This document shows, one piece after another, positions 42,185-51,074 of a DNA stretch of 64,000 nt (positions are counted from its first letter, which is position 1; each line of letters opens with the position of its first letter). The notes beneath the pieces are model-generated. The model did not search any database. It saw only the letters and a program-made list of their open reading frames with translations, and was not told the origin of the DNA. Origin of the DNA: Paractinoplanes bogorensis. GTDB taxonomy: Bacteria > Actinomycetota > Actinomycetes > Mycobacteriales > Micromonosporaceae. The DNA lies in assembly GCF_018829635.1 (NCBI RefSeq), contig NZ_JAHKKG010000010.1, forward strand, positions 1 to 64,000, given 5' to 3'. A program made the position numbers and the translations under genes.

Positions 42185-43237
42185 ATGGAGACCCGTGATC
42201 TTCGCGTCCAGGCCCGCGGCATCACCCAGAACGTGCTGGTCGGCGGCCCTGCGGACGGGACGCCGCTGCTCCTCGTGCACGGCAACTGCTCGTCGGCCGA
42301 ATTCTGGGCGCCGCTCATCCGGCGGCTGCCCGACGGCGTCCGGGTCGTGGCCCCTGACCTGCGCGGATACGGCCGCAGCGAGACCGCCCCGGTGGACGCC
42401 ACCCGCGGGCTGGGCGACTTCGCCGACGACGTGGCCGCCCTGCTCGACGACCGTGAACTGTTTCCGCAGGCCGGGCCGGTGGTGCTGGCCGCCCACTCGA
42501 TGGGCTGCGGGGTGGCGATGCAGTTGCTGGTCGACCATCCGGGCCGGTTCGCCGCGATGCTGCTCGAGGCACCGCTGAGCCCGTACGGCTTCGGTGGCAC
42601 CCGCGACCTCGACGGCACCCCGACCACGCCCGATTTCGCGGGCACCGGCGGCGGCACGGCCAACCCGGATTTCGTGGCCCGCATCCAGTCCGGCGACCGC
42701 ACGGACGAGTCCCCGACCAGCCCGCTCTCCGTGCTGCGCTCGGCCTACGTGGCCGACCCGGCCGCGCTCGGCGAGGACGAGCAGCTGCTGCTCGACACGG
42801 TGCTGAGCACGGCGATCGGCGAGGACAACTACCCGGGCGACGCCAAGGCGGTGTCGGAGTGGCCGGGTGTCGGGCCGGGCGACCGCGGCGTGCTCAACAC
42901 CATGGCGCCCAACCACTTCAACCTCGCCGAGGGCCTGGCCGCCGCCACGGCCAAGCCCCCGATCGTGTGGGTCCGGGGCGATCGCGACGCCATCGTCTCC
43001 GACACGTCGCTGTTCGACCTGGCCTACCTGGGTTCGCTCGGCGTGGTGCCGGGCTGGCCCGGGGCCGAGGCGTGCCCGCCGCAGCCGATGGTCGGCCAGA
43101 CCCGGGCCGTGCTGGAGCGGTACGCGCAGAACGGCGGGACCTTCCGCGAGGTCGTCTACGACAACTGCGGCCACTCACCGCACGTCGAGCGACCGGCCGA
43201 GGTCACCGCCGAACTGCTCGGTCTGCTCAACCTTTAG
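42185..43237 (+). CDS. Alpha/beta-hydrolase, haloalkane-dehalogenase/esterase-like
   Basis: This encodes 350 residues from ATG at 42185, preceded by AGGA at eight bases; an upstream start at 42167 is possible. LLLVHGNCSSAEFWAPLIRR (oxyanion), AAHSMGCGVA (nucleophile Ser) and YDNCGHSPHVERPAEV (catalytic His) are clear. A long insert (about 135-245) forms the cap. It ends with a four-base overlap of the convergent dioxygenase-like gene. The substrate is unknown. Confidence 0.88.
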   Translation: METRDLRVQARGITQNVLVGGPADGTPLLLVHGNCSSAEFWAPLIRRLPDGVRVVAPDLRGYGRSETAPVDATRGLGDFADDVAALLDDRELFPQAGPVVLAAHSMGCGVAMQLLVDHPGRFAAMLLEAPLSPYGFGGTRDLDGTPTTPDFAGTGGGTANPDFVARIQSGDRTDESPTSPLSVLRSAYVADPAALGEDEQLLLDTVLSTAIGEDNYPGDAKAVSEWPGVGPGDRGVLNTMAPNHFNLAEGLAAATAKPPIVWVRGDRDAIVSDTSLFDLAYLGSLGVVPGWPGAEACPPQPMVGQTRAVLERYAQNGGTFREVVYDNCGHSPHVERPAEVTAELLGLLNL

Positions 43238-44091
43238 CGCTTGCGGGCCTCGGCGCCGACCTCGTACGGGATCGGCTCCCAGGCGGCGTTCTTGCCCACC
43301 GTGTCGTCGCCCTCGATCTCCTCGGCGACCCGCCACACGTTCAGGCCGGCGCTCTTGGCCTCCTGCAGCGTGTCCTCGTCGTACTGCGACGCCCGGAACG
43401 AGTTGATCATGTAGGTGCGCGTCTTCATGTATTCGACGTAGCGGTTGTGGTGCGCGTCGTCGAGCCCGAGGGCGGCGAAGACCGCGACCCGGTCGCCGTC
43501 GGCCTTGGCGACCCGCCACTTCGGGATGTTCGGGATGTCCTTGGGCTCCGGGTGCACCCACTTGGGGAACTTGTAGAGCGCGCCGTTGCCGCTGTGCGTG
43601 GTGCGCATGCTCCAGACGGCGAGGTCACCGACCCGGGTGCGGACATAGACATTTTTCCCGTACGCATGGTCGGTCGTGTTGTGCGACTTGGCCCGCAGGT
43701 TGAGCCCGCCCGTGTGCGACCAGTGGTCCTGCAGATAGATGCCGAACCGCAGCAGCGTGTAACGGCCCTTCCAGTCCGGCCCCTTGGGGTCCTTGCGGTC
43801 CACGTTGTCCTTGTGGAAGCCCCGCTGGCTGGAATTGATCGTGAACGAGCTGTCTCCCGAGTACCAGATGTCGTCGCTGCCCAGAAGCTGCTTGGCGACA
43901 CTCACGAAACGGCCGTCGACCAGCACGTTACGCATCTTGGGGTTGGAGAGCAGGTCGCCCGGGCCCCGGCCGCGCGACGCCATGGCGTTCTCACGGATAC
44001 GCTGGATCTCGTCCCGCGAGTAGGCGTTCCGGATGATCTGATAACCGTTTTCCCAGAAGGCGTTCGCATCGACGGTCAGCTCGTTGGCCAT
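43234..44091 (-). CDS. Phytanoyl-CoA dioxygenase-like Fe(II)/2-oxoglutarate oxygenase
   Basis: This encodes 285 residues. The 2-His-1-Asp metal triad is visible as His93 and Asp95 (GFHKDNVD) and His166 (MRTTHSGNG), with GGLNLRAKSH between them, as in PhyH-family enzymes. The N-terminus FWENGYQIIRNAYSRDEIQR is the usual start of this family. It probably hydroxylates a small molecule; no biosynthetic cluster surrounds it. It is preceded by a 149-bp region and the BTAD regulator on the same strand. Confidence 0.82.
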   Translation of the reverse strand: MANELTVDANAFWENGYQIIRNAYSRDEIQRIRENAMASRGRGPGDLLSNPKMRNVLVDGRFVSVAKQLLGSDDIWYSGDSSFTINSSQRGFHKDNVDRKDPKGPDWKGRYTLLRFGIYLQDHWSHTGGLNLRAKSHNTTDHAYGKNVYVRTRVGDLAVWSMRTTHSGNGALYKFPKWVHPEPKDIPNIPKWRVAKADGDRVAVFAALGLDDAHHNRYVEYMKTRTYMINSFRASQYDEDTLQEAKSAGLNVWRVAEEIEGDDTVGKNAAWEPIPYEVGAEARKR

Positions 44092-44240
44092 TGATTCCTC
44101 ATCCGATTGCTCGACGTTTTTTCCGAAGGCAACGAAGCCGGAAAAGGCTCCCCCGTTGCACGCAGTGAAGCTTCTGGTGCCGGGGACCCGGGCACAACGG
44201 CCGGTTCGGGGAAATCTCGCTCCCGTCGCGCGGTGAAACG

Positions 44241-45980
44241 TCAGTGAAGCCGGATTGAAGCTTCGCCCTGCCGCCAGTACTGCCCGACCAGCAGACTCAC
44301 TCGGAAACGGTCGTGCGAGAGCTGCTCGACCAGGTGCACGCCGACGAGCCGGTCCAGATGCCGGCGTACGGTCTCGGCGGGAAGCCCGGCCATCTCGACC
44401 GCCGCCGCCGTGGTGAACGCACGGCTGGTGTGGGCCAGCCGCCGCATCAGGCCGGCCGTCTCGGGCTCGAGCCGCTCGTACGACCAGGACAGGGCACGCG
44501 ACAGGTCACCGGACAGAGAGATCAACCGGTCCTCCGCCTCGATCAGCTCGGCCAGCCACGACGCCGGATCCATCTGCGGCATCCGTGCCATCCGCTCGGC
44601 CAGGACGCGCAGCGCCAGCGGCGTGCGGTCGCACAACGCGGCCAGCCGGACCGCCTCGTCGGACCGGGGATCGAGCCCCAGCATGGCCGCCGCCTCGGCC
44701 GGCTCCAGACGGGGCACGGTCACCCGGACCGCGCCGTCGTGCACCACCAGACCCCGTAACTGGTCGCGGCTGGTGACGACCGCGGTGGCGCCGGGGCCGG
44801 GCAGCAGCGGCCGCACCTGATCGGCGTCGAGCGCATTGTCGAGAAGCACGGCCAGGCGGCGGTCGGCGGTGCGGTCGCGGAAGAGCTGAGCGCGGGCGGC
44901 GACCCCGTACGGAATCTCGTCCTCGGCGATACCCAGCCCCTCGAGCAGGGTGCCCAGCGCGGCCGAGCCACCCCGCGGCGGCTCGTCGGCGTAGCCCCGC
45001 AGGTCGACGTAGAGCCGGCCGTCGGGATAGGTGTCGGCCTTGTCGTGGAGCCAGCGCAACGCCAGGGCGGACTTGCCGATGCCGGCCGGCCCGTCCAGCA
45101 CGAACATGGTGGCCTGCTCGTCGGCGTGCCAGTCGAGCGTGGCGAACTCTTCGGCACGGCCCACGAAACGTGGCGGTACCGGCGGCAGGTTTCGCGGGGC
45201 TCTCGGCGTCTCTTTCGGTGGCGGGCCGGCCGCGGGTTCGGACAGCAGCGGATGTGGGCCGGCGCCCCGCAGGATCTGCTGGTGCACGTCACGCAGCTCG
45301 GCGCCGGGCTCGACCCCGAGCTCGTCGATGAACCGGCGCGTCACCGTCTGATAGGCGCTGAGGGCCTCGGCCTGCCGCCCCTGCCGGAACAGCGCGGCCA
45401 TCAGCTGCACCCAGAACCGCTCGCGGAACGGGTGCTCGGCGGTCAGCTGCCGCAGCTCGGCCACGATGCCCTCGGTGTGCCGCCGGAGCAGGTCGACCTC
45501 GATGCGCCGTTCCAGCGCGAGCAGGCGGCGCTCGTCGATCGGCGGCAGGTCGAGCTCGGCCAGCCACGGCGACGCGACATCGGCGCAGGCCGGCCCGCGC
45601 CACAACGCGAGCGCCTCGCGCAACAGCCGGGCCTGCTCGTCCAGGCTCGGCGCGGCCGCGGCCTCGGCGACCAGCCGGTCGAAGACGTGCAGATCGAGAT
45701 CGCCCGGCTCGACGAGCAGCGTGTAGCCGGCCGGCCCGGTGACCACCGCGCCCGGCCAGGGCAACTCGTGCCGCAACCGCACGATGTTGGTCTGCACCAC
45801 GCGCCGCAGCGAGTGCGGGGCGTCGCCGGACCACATGCGCTGGGCCAGCTGAGCCACCGACAACTGTTCGTTCGCGTGCAGCAGCAGGGCGGCCAGCATG
45901 GTCCGGACCTTGCCGCCGGTCACCGGCCGGGTCTGCTGCTCGTGCTCCACCAGCAGCGGACCGAGAATCCGATATCGCAC
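44241..45980 (-). CDS. AfsR/BTAD-family transcription regulator with NTPase domain
   Basis: This encodes 579 residues from GTG at 45980, after GGGGAGGA. A winged-helix DNA-binding domain (1-90; RILGPLLVEHEQ, SLRRVVQTNIVRLRHEL) is followed by the bacterial transcriptional activator domain (about 97-240; REALALWRGPACADV, GVEPGAELRDVHQQIL). A STAND-type NTPase follows, with P-loop GPAGIGKSA (297-305) and RLAVLLDNALDADQVRPLLP. No TPR tail is present, unlike the longer paralogue at 52367. These proteins couple ATP binding to activation of secondary metabolism. It is transcribed toward the dioxygenase gene. Confidence 0.9.
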   Translation of the reverse strand: MRYRILGPLLVEHEQQTRPVTGGKVRTMLAALLLHANEQLSVAQLAQRMWSGDAPHSLRRVVQTNIVRLRHELPWPGAVVTGPAGYTLLVEPGDLDLHVFDRLVAEAAAAPSLDEQARLLREALALWRGPACADVASPWLAELDLPPIDERRLLALERRIEVDLLRRHTEGIVAELRQLTAEHPFRERFWVQLMAALFRQGRQAEALSAYQTVTRRFIDELGVEPGAELRDVHQQILRGAGPHPLLSEPAAGPPPKETPRAPRNLPPVPPRFVGRAEEFATLDWHADEQATMFVLDGPAGIGKSALALRWLHDKADTYPDGRLYVDLRGYADEPPRGGSAALGTLLEGLGIAEDEIPYGVAARAQLFRDRTADRRLAVLLDNALDADQVRPLLPGPGATAVVTSRDQLRGLVVHDGAVRVTVPRLEPAEAAAMLGLDPRSDEAVRLAALCDRTPLALRVLAERMARMPQMDPASWLAELIEAEDRLISLSGDLSRALSWSYERLEPETAGLMRRLAHTSRAFTTAAAVEMAGLPAETVRRHLDRLVGVHLVEQLSHDRFRVSLLVGQYWRQGEASIRLH

Positions 45981-46155
45981 GCCGTCCTCCCCCGTGAGAT
46001 GCCGACCCCCTCCGGCCGGGTGCGAACAGGGCGAGGACGTCGCAGAACCACGGCCGAACATTTCGACGTTTCGAAAACCTGGCCCAGACCGTAGACACCG
46101 AGCCCCGCCCACGCCACCCCGCGGCGGGCAAAGCGGGCTTTCCTAGACTGGGCGC

Positions 46156-46551
46156 ATGGGCGAGCAGATCAACCAGAAGGACGATCAGGGGCGCGAGACC
46201 GGACCGTGGGAGGAGACATTCGCCGACGGTTCGGTGAGTGGTTTCGGCCGGTACGAGAACGGCAAGAAACACGGCGAATGGAAATACTTCGCCAAGAACG
46301 GTAAGGACAAGGCCGTCGGTCGTTATGCGGCGGGTGAATTCGAGGGCGCCTGGACGTGGTGGCGCGAGAGCGGTCAGCTGCTGCAGACCGCCGAATTCAA
46401 GGACGGCAAGCAGCACGGGCCGTGGAGGAGGTACCACCCGGACGGCACGCCGCAGCAGGAGGGGCAGTACACCGACGGCCGGAAGACCGGGCGGTGGAAG
46501 ACCTACGGCACGGACGGCAAGGTCACCGAGAAAATCTTTAAAGATTCCTAA
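46156..46551 (+). CDS. MORN-repeat (YwqK-like) protein
   Basis: This encodes 131 residues made largely of four to five MORN-2-type units, such as GPWEETFADGSVSGFGRYEN, GKKHGEWKYFAKNGK, GAWTWWRESGQLLQTAEF, GPWRRYHPDGTPQQEGQY and GRWKTYGTDGKV. Related proteins are called YwqK-family antitoxins because some pair with toxins; no toxin partner is seen here. It is cytoplasmic and of unknown role. Confidence 0.85.
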   Translation: MGEQINQKDDQGRETGPWEETFADGSVSGFGRYENGKKHGEWKYFAKNGKDKAVGRYAAGEFEGAWTWWRESGQLLQTAEFKDGKQHGPWRRYHPDGTPQQEGQYTDGRKTGRWKTYGTDGKVTEKIFKDS

Positions 46552-46621
46552 CAGCTATTGACCAGGGGTGACGCCGTCGGATTCAGTGACAGGTATCACT
46601 GGCTCTCGGGTTGGAGTCGTC

Positions 46622-47692
46622 ATGCCTCGTCTGCGCCGGTTCGCCGGTCCCGCCGTTCTCGTCCTCGCCGCGTCGCTGGCCGCCGGGCTCAGCGTCGATC
46701 GCGCGCAGCCCGCCTCGGCCGGCCAGACCACGCTCGGTGGCGCCGATCCCAGCGTCATCAAGGTGAACGGCCTGTACGTCTCGGCGAAGTCGGCCGACGG
46801 CGGCATCGTGGTCCGGTCCGCGTCCACGTTGGAGGGTGTCGCCACCGCGCCCAAGAAGAAGGTGTGGTCGGACACCGGCAACCTCGGCGAGGTGTGGGCG
46901 CCCGAGATCGTGCACCACGAGGGGAAGTACCGGATCTACTTCTCGGCCGGGCGCAGCTCGGCGCACCGGATGTACCACATCAGCTCGACGCTGCCGGACT
47001 CCGGCTACGGCGCGGCGACCAAGGTGGCGCTGCCCGCCGACCAGTGGGCGATCGACGGCGCGCCGTTCACGTTCCAGGGCCAGCGCTGGTTCGTCTGGTC
47101 CGGGTGGTCGGGCACCGTCAACAACGAGCAGAACCTCTACATCGCCAGGATGACCAGCGGCACGACGACCACCGGCGGCCGGTTCATCATCTCGCAGCCG
47201 CGGGAGCCGTGGGAACGTACGGTGGGAAATCCGTTCATCAACGAGGCGCCGCAGCCGGTGCTCGACCCGAACGGGCAGCTGCACATCGTGTATTCGGCGA
47301 ACGGCAGTTGGAGCAGCAAGTACTGCCTGGCCGACCTGCGGTTGCGAGCGGGCGGCGACCCGGCGAACGTGTGGGACTGGTACAAGAGCAACGGCTGCCT
47401 GTTCGGTTCGTACGCGCCGAACATGATGTCCGGCTGGGACGCGACGCTCAAGGTGGACGGGCCGGGGCAGAACACGTTTGTGCTCGACCACGGCAACATC
47501 GCGACCAGCCCGCCGTCGGGCAACCGGTTCCCGACCATGTACCACGCCGTCCCCAAGGGCACGCCCTACTCGTGGTCGGCGCGCTACTGGTACACCGGCA
47601 CCGCGGTGTGGTGGGGCAACACCACCTACCGCCGCGCGAACGTGCCCGGGGCGACGACGAATACGGGTTACAGCCTCAAGTTCTTCGAGTAG
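46622..47692 (+). CDS. Secreted glycoside hydrolase, GH43-like
   Basis: This encodes 356 residues from ATG at 46622, chosen because it gives a signal peptide (1-33, ending ASA). Asp42 in GGADPSV is the expected general base of GH43/62-clan five-bladed propellers; WAPEIVHHEGKYRIYFSA and AIDGAPFTF (pKa-setting Asp) follow, and Glu in NEAPQPV fits the general acid. The protein is probably an arabinan- or xylan-side-chain-active enzyme exported outside the cell. It lacks an additional binding module. It converges on the SnoaL-like gene with 3 bp between stops. Confidence 0.85.
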   Translation: MPRLRRFAGPAVLVLAASLAAGLSVDRAQPASAGQTTLGGADPSVIKVNGLYVSAKSADGGIVVRSASTLEGVATAPKKKVWSDTGNLGEVWAPEIVHHEGKYRIYFSAGRSSAHRMYHISSTLPDSGYGAATKVALPADQWAIDGAPFTFQGQRWFVWSGWSGTVNNEQNLYIARMTSGTTTTGGRFIISQPREPWERTVGNPFINEAPQPVLDPNGQLHIVYSANGSWSSKYCLADLRLRAGGDPANVWDWYKSNGCLFGSYAPNMMSGWDATLKVDGPGQNTFVLDHGNIATSPPSGNRFPTMYHAVPKGTPYSWSARYWYTGTAVWWGNTTYRRANVPGATTNTGYSLKFFE

Positions 47693-47695
47693 CGC

Positions 47696-48088
47696 TCAGC
47701 GCACCGGGGCGCGCTGCGTCGTGATGATGCGACGGCCGATTCGCCAGCGGCCGTCGTGGCGGCGCAGCGTGTCGACGTGGTTCACGCTCTCGAGCCGGCC
47801 GTCCGCCATGATCACGAGGCCCTTCGACCGCGCGGTGACCTGACCGTCCGTGTCCTCTTCGAGCATCACGTTGGTCAGGTGGTGGGCGAGCGGATTGCGG
47901 GCGCCGAGCCGGATCACGGCCGTACGGATGGCCTCGATCCCCTCGAAGGCACCCAGCCCGGCGTCGCGGAGGTCGTAGACGACCTCGGGCGTGAAGATCT
48001 CGTCGAGCCGATCCAGGTGCCCGCCGTCGATGACGTGCCCGGCCCGGGCCAGGGTCTCGCCGATCTCCCAGCGATCGTCGTTGTTCAT
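47696..48088 (-). CDS. SnoaL/NTF2-like protein
   Basis: This encodes 130 residues from ATG at 48088. RWEIGETLARAGHVIDGG, LDRLDEIFTPEVVYDLRD and GRWRIGRRIITTQR form the cone-shaped alpha+beta barrel typical of SnoaL-like polyketide cyclases and nuclear-transport-factor-2 relatives. The substrate is unknown. It is divergent from a TetR gene, with two palindromic operators between them, so it is the likely target of that repressor. Confidence 0.85.
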   Translation of the reverse strand: MNNDDRWEIGETLARAGHVIDGGHLDRLDEIFTPEVVYDLRDAGLGAFEGIEAIRTAVIRLGARNPLAHHLTNVMLEEDTDGQVTARSKGLVIMADGRLESVNHVDTLRRHDGRWRIGRRIITTQRAPVR

Positions 48089-48105
48089 GATGGTCCGCCT
48101 TCCGA

Positions 48106-48155
48106 TGATGTCGCGTCGTGACATCACCATAGCGTGATGTCGCGGCGTGACACCA
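48106..48155. promoter_or_regulatory. Tandem TetR-type operators
   Basis: Two related 21-bp palindromes lie at 48106-48126 (TGATGTC-N7-GACATCA, perfect arms) and 48135-48155 (TGATGTC-N7-GACACCA), 29 bp apart. They fill the spacer between the SnoaL-like gene and the TetR gene. Confidence 0.75.
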
Positions 48156-48182
48156 GGGGTGGCGGCGGGATAGGCTGCGGCC

Positions 48183-48746
48183 ATGCCCCGGTGGGAATCA
48201 GGCAGCGCCGAGCGGCTGACCCGCATCGCGATGGAGCTCTTCGCCGAGAAGGGCTTCGAAGAGACGAGCGTCGTCGAGATCGCGAAACGTGCGCGGGTCA
48301 CGACCCGGACGTTCTTCCGCTACTTCCCCGACAAGCGCGAGGTGCTGTTCGCCGAGTCGGACGGGCTGCGCGCGGCGCTCGTCGAGCGGATCCGCCAGGC
48401 GCCCGACGACGAACCGCTGGCTGTCGTTCTGGGGGCGCTGGCCGGGTTCGACTGGGACACTCTCGGCCGCGAGGCCCAGCGGCAGCGGCATGCGGTGATC
48501 GCCGCCAACCCGGAACTGCTGGAGCGCGACCTGAGCAAGCAGAACGACATCGCGGTGGCGTTCACCGACGCTCTGCAGCAGCGCGGAGTCGATGCGGCGG
48601 TGGCGCGACTGACGTCCCGCGTCGGCCTGCAGGTGTTCGGTGTGGCGTACGAGCGGTGGCTGTCTGCCGGGGACGCGGATCTGGCGGGCATCGTCGCCGA
48701 GACGATGGCGCTGCTCAGTCGAACAGCGTCGGCGCGGGCGGGCTGA
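48183..48746 (+). CDS. TetR-family transcription repressor
   Basis: This encodes 187 residues. The helix-turn-helix (about 10-55) shows RIAMELFAEKGFEETSVVEI, ARVTTRTFFRYFPDKREVLF. The remaining residues form the helical ligand-binding domain with no recognisable ligand. It probably represses the divergent SnoaL-like gene and itself through the two palindromes at 48106-48155. Its 3' end overlaps the convergent radical SAM gene by 32 bp. Confidence 0.92.
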   Translation: MPRWESGSAERLTRIAMELFAEKGFEETSVVEIAKRARVTTRTFFRYFPDKREVLFAESDGLRAALVERIRQAPDDEPLAVVLGALAGFDWDTLGREAQRQRHAVIAANPELLERDLSKQNDIAVAFTDALQQRGVDAAVARLTSRVGLQVFGVAYERWLSAGDADLAGIVAETMALLSRTASARAG

Positions 48747-49794
48747 CCGTCGGCGCACGTTTGCCGAGCAGGGCGAACTTGTCCTCGGTGGAGGCGTCGG
48801 GCACGGGCAGGCCGTGGTTGCGGAGGGCCTGGTTGACCCGGGCGCGGACCAGGTCACGATAGGGGCGGGGCGTCTCGGAACCGTGGGCGTAGAGATCCCC
48901 GTACGGGGAAAGCAGTTCCGGATGCTGTCGGCGCAGCCAGGTGAGGAAGAGCTCCTTGACGCCGCGCATCAGGTAGAGCGACGTGGGCAGGACAGCGCCG
49001 GCGCCCGCCTCGGCCAGGGTGCCGATCAGCTCGTCGAGATGCTCGGCGCTGTCGGTCAGCTCGGGCAGGATCGGCGCCACGAACACGGTGGGGGCGAACC
49101 CGGCGTCGCGCATCGCCCGCAGGGTGTCCAGGCGCGCGGCGGTGGAGGGTGTGCCCGGTTCGAGCGACTGCCGCAGCTCTTCGTCGAGGAAGGCGATCGA
49201 CAGTCCGAGCTCGACGTTGACCCGCCGGGACGCGGCCGCCAGCAGCTCGAGGTCACGCCGGATCACCGTGCCCTTGGTGAGGATCGAGAACGGGATGCCC
49301 GCCCCGGTCACCGCCTCGAGGATCGGCGGCATCAGCCGGTACCGCCCCTCGGCCCGCTGGTAGGGGTCGGTGTTGGTGCCGAAGGCGATCCGCTCGGGCA
49401 GCACCCGCTTGGTGGCCAGCTCGCGCCGCAGCACGTCCGGCATGTTGACCTTGACGACGATCTGCTCGTCGAAGTCGGCGCCGATGCCGAACCCGAGATG
49501 CTCGTGGGTGGGCCGGGCGAAACAGTAGGCGCAGGCGTGGGTGCAGCCCCGGTACGGGTTCATCGTCCACTCCCCCGGCAGCATGCGACTGGTCGGCGGG
49601 ACGTGGTTGAGGGCGCTCTTGGTGAGCACCTCGTGGAACGTCACGCCTTCGAACTCGGGGGTCCGCACCGTGCGCACCAGGTTGCCGAGCCGGGCCAGGC
49701 CGGGCAGGGTGCCCGGCTCCACGGCGTCGATGCGCTGGCCGGCCCAGCGCATGTCGCTGAGGTGGCGCTGGTGCCGGAACTCGGCCTCCGTCAT
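48715..49794 (-). CDS. Rv2578c-family radical SAM protein
   Basis: This encodes 359 residues. The CxxxCxxC iron-sulfur motif is Cys84, Cys88 and Cys91 in YRGCTHACAYCFARPTH. VKVNMPDVLRRELA, IAFGTNTDPYQRAEGRYRLM and FSILTKGTVIRRDLELL are the conserved blocks of the Rv2578c/SPL-like radical SAM group. The enzyme reductively cleaves S-adenosylmethionine; its substrate is unknown. A TTTAGA-N12-TCTAAA palindrome lies 13 bp upstream of the start. It converges on the TetR gene. Confidence 0.9.
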   Translation of the reverse strand: MTEAEFRHQRHLSDMRWAGQRIDAVEPGTLPGLARLGNLVRTVRTPEFEGVTFHEVLTKSALNHVPPTSRMLPGEWTMNPYRGCTHACAYCFARPTHEHLGFGIGADFDEQIVVKVNMPDVLRRELATKRVLPERIAFGTNTDPYQRAEGRYRLMPPILEAVTGAGIPFSILTKGTVIRRDLELLAAASRRVNVELGLSIAFLDEELRQSLEPGTPSTAARLDTLRAMRDAGFAPTVFVAPILPELTDSAEHLDELIGTLAEAGAGAVLPTSLYLMRGVKELFLTWLRRQHPELLSPYGDLYAHGSETPRPYRDLVRARVNQALRNHGLPVPDASTEDKFALLGKRAPTVSPPAPTLFD

Positions 49795-49806
49795 CGCGAG
49801 CCCCCA

Positions 49807-49830
49807 TTTAGAAGACGACTGACATCTAAA
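49807..49830. promoter_or_regulatory. Inverted repeat upstream of the radical SAM gene
   Basis: TTTAGA and TCTAAA are separated by 12 bp, just 13 bp from the radical SAM start codon. It could be a repressor operator overlapping the promoter. No known factor matches. Confidence 0.4.
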
Positions 49831-49880
49831 GGTACGGCGGCCACCGACGAGATCCTGGCCGCGGCCCGGCAACGGCTCGG

Positions 49881-51074
49881 TTAGATCAGCGGCTGTGGCG
49901 CCTTGGCCTTCAGCTTGGCCAGGCCCGTCGAGGAGAGGTGGCTGACCTGATAGGCGGTGGCCAGCCCGTCCGGCGAGACACCCCACAGGTCCGGTACGCC
50001 GTCGGCGTTGAAATCGGTCAGCCGCAGCGTCGTGTCCAAAGCACCGGTCAGGAAGTCTGCCGCCAGGTGGTACTGCGTGAAAGCCAGCTGCCCGTCCACA
50101 TAGGTGACGCCGGTCCACAGGTAGAGTGCGCCGGTCGCCGGGTTCCACAGGCTGATCGCCGTGCCGGTGGGCAGCAGCTTGGACGAGAGCTTCCAGTTCT
50201 GCCAGTCGGTGCCGCCGTCGGGGGTATGCACCCCGGTGTCGACGGGATAGTCGTACGCGCCGAAGACCGCGTCGTACGAGACGTAGTAACTCAGGCGACC
50301 CCCGACCACACCCATCAGGTCGGGGATGGTGAGCTCGACACCCCGGCTCTCGTACGCGTTGACCAGCTGGATCGGCGCGTTGCCGTCGATGTCGTCGAAG
50401 TGCTGGATCAGCGAGAGTTCACCCTTGGCCAGCCGGCCCGGATTGTCCTGGTCGGCCCGGCCGAGCCCGCGGAACCCGGAAGCGTTGCCGTTGACCGGGT
50501 CGTAGAGCAGATAGTCCTCGAACGGACCGCCGCTGAACTTGCCGGTGATGACCTGCTGCCCGGTGTACGAGCCGATGACCTTGGGCCCGAGGTCGGCCGC
50601 CGGGACCCGGACCTTGCCGCCGGTGCCCTTGCCGTCGGCCTCGAGCAGCTTGTCGGCGAGCACCACGGCCAGGTCGGGACGGTCGTCGCCGTTGAGATCC
50701 TGATCGGCGTACGGCGCGGGCGTATCGGCGGTGAAGACGATGTCGGCGTCGTCGCTGAAGGTGCCGTCGGCGTTCTTCGCATAGACCCGCAGGGACGTGG
50801 CGAAACTGACCGCCAGGATCTTGGCCGTCGCCGTGCCGTTGGTCGCGGGTACGGTCCCGAGCAGTGTCCCGCCGTTGAGCATCCAGCGATATTCGACGGG
50901 CTGGCTGCCGCTGGGCGCGGTGAACTTGAACTTGGCCGTCTGCCCCACGACCGGCGCGGCCGTGAGCTGGGTGATGGTCGGGGCGGCGGACGCGGCGACA
51001 GCCGGCGACGCGACGACGGCGGGACCGAGCAGCAGAGCCGCGGCCGGAATGCTCCATCTGAGCACAGACTTCAT
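49881..51074 (-). CDS. Secreted FG-GAP/VCBS-like repeat protein
   Basis: This encodes 397 residues. A signal peptide (1-27, SPAVA) is followed by an Ig-like segment (about 30-115; TVSWVM-like PTITQLTAAPVVGQTAKF, YRWMLNGGTL). Two calcium-binding-type loops, DLNGDDRPDLAVV (about 128-140) and DFNADGVPDLWGV (about 365-377), mark FG-GAP/VCBS repeats. No catalytic motif is seen. Such exported proteins bind sugar or surfaces. Its start overlaps the MFS gene stop by four bases, so they are co-transcribed. Confidence 0.8.
   Translation of the reverse strand: MKSVLRWSIPAAALLLGPAVVASPAVAASAAPTITQLTAAPVVGQTAKFKFTAPSGSQPVEYRWMLNGGTLLGTVPATNGTATAKILAVSFATSLRVYAKNADGTFSDDADIVFTADTPAPYADQDLNGDDRPDLAVVLADKLLEADGKGTGGKVRVPAADLGPKVIGSYTGQQVITGKFSGGPFEDYLLYDPVNGNASGFRGLGRADQDNPGRLAKGELSLIQHFDDIDGNAPIQLVNAYESRGVELTIPDLMGVVGGRLSYYVSYDAVFGAYDYPVDTGVHTPDGGTDWQNWKLSSKLLPTGTAISLWNPATGALYLWTGVTYVDGQLAFTQYHLAADFLTGALDTTLRLTDFNADGVPDLWGVSPDGLATAYQVSHLSSTGLAKLKAKAPQPLI

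Noticed and set aside
46156..46551. Toxin-antitoxin pair with the YwqK-like protein
   Set aside because: No small toxin-like gene lies on either side; the neighbours are a regulator and a secreted GH43.
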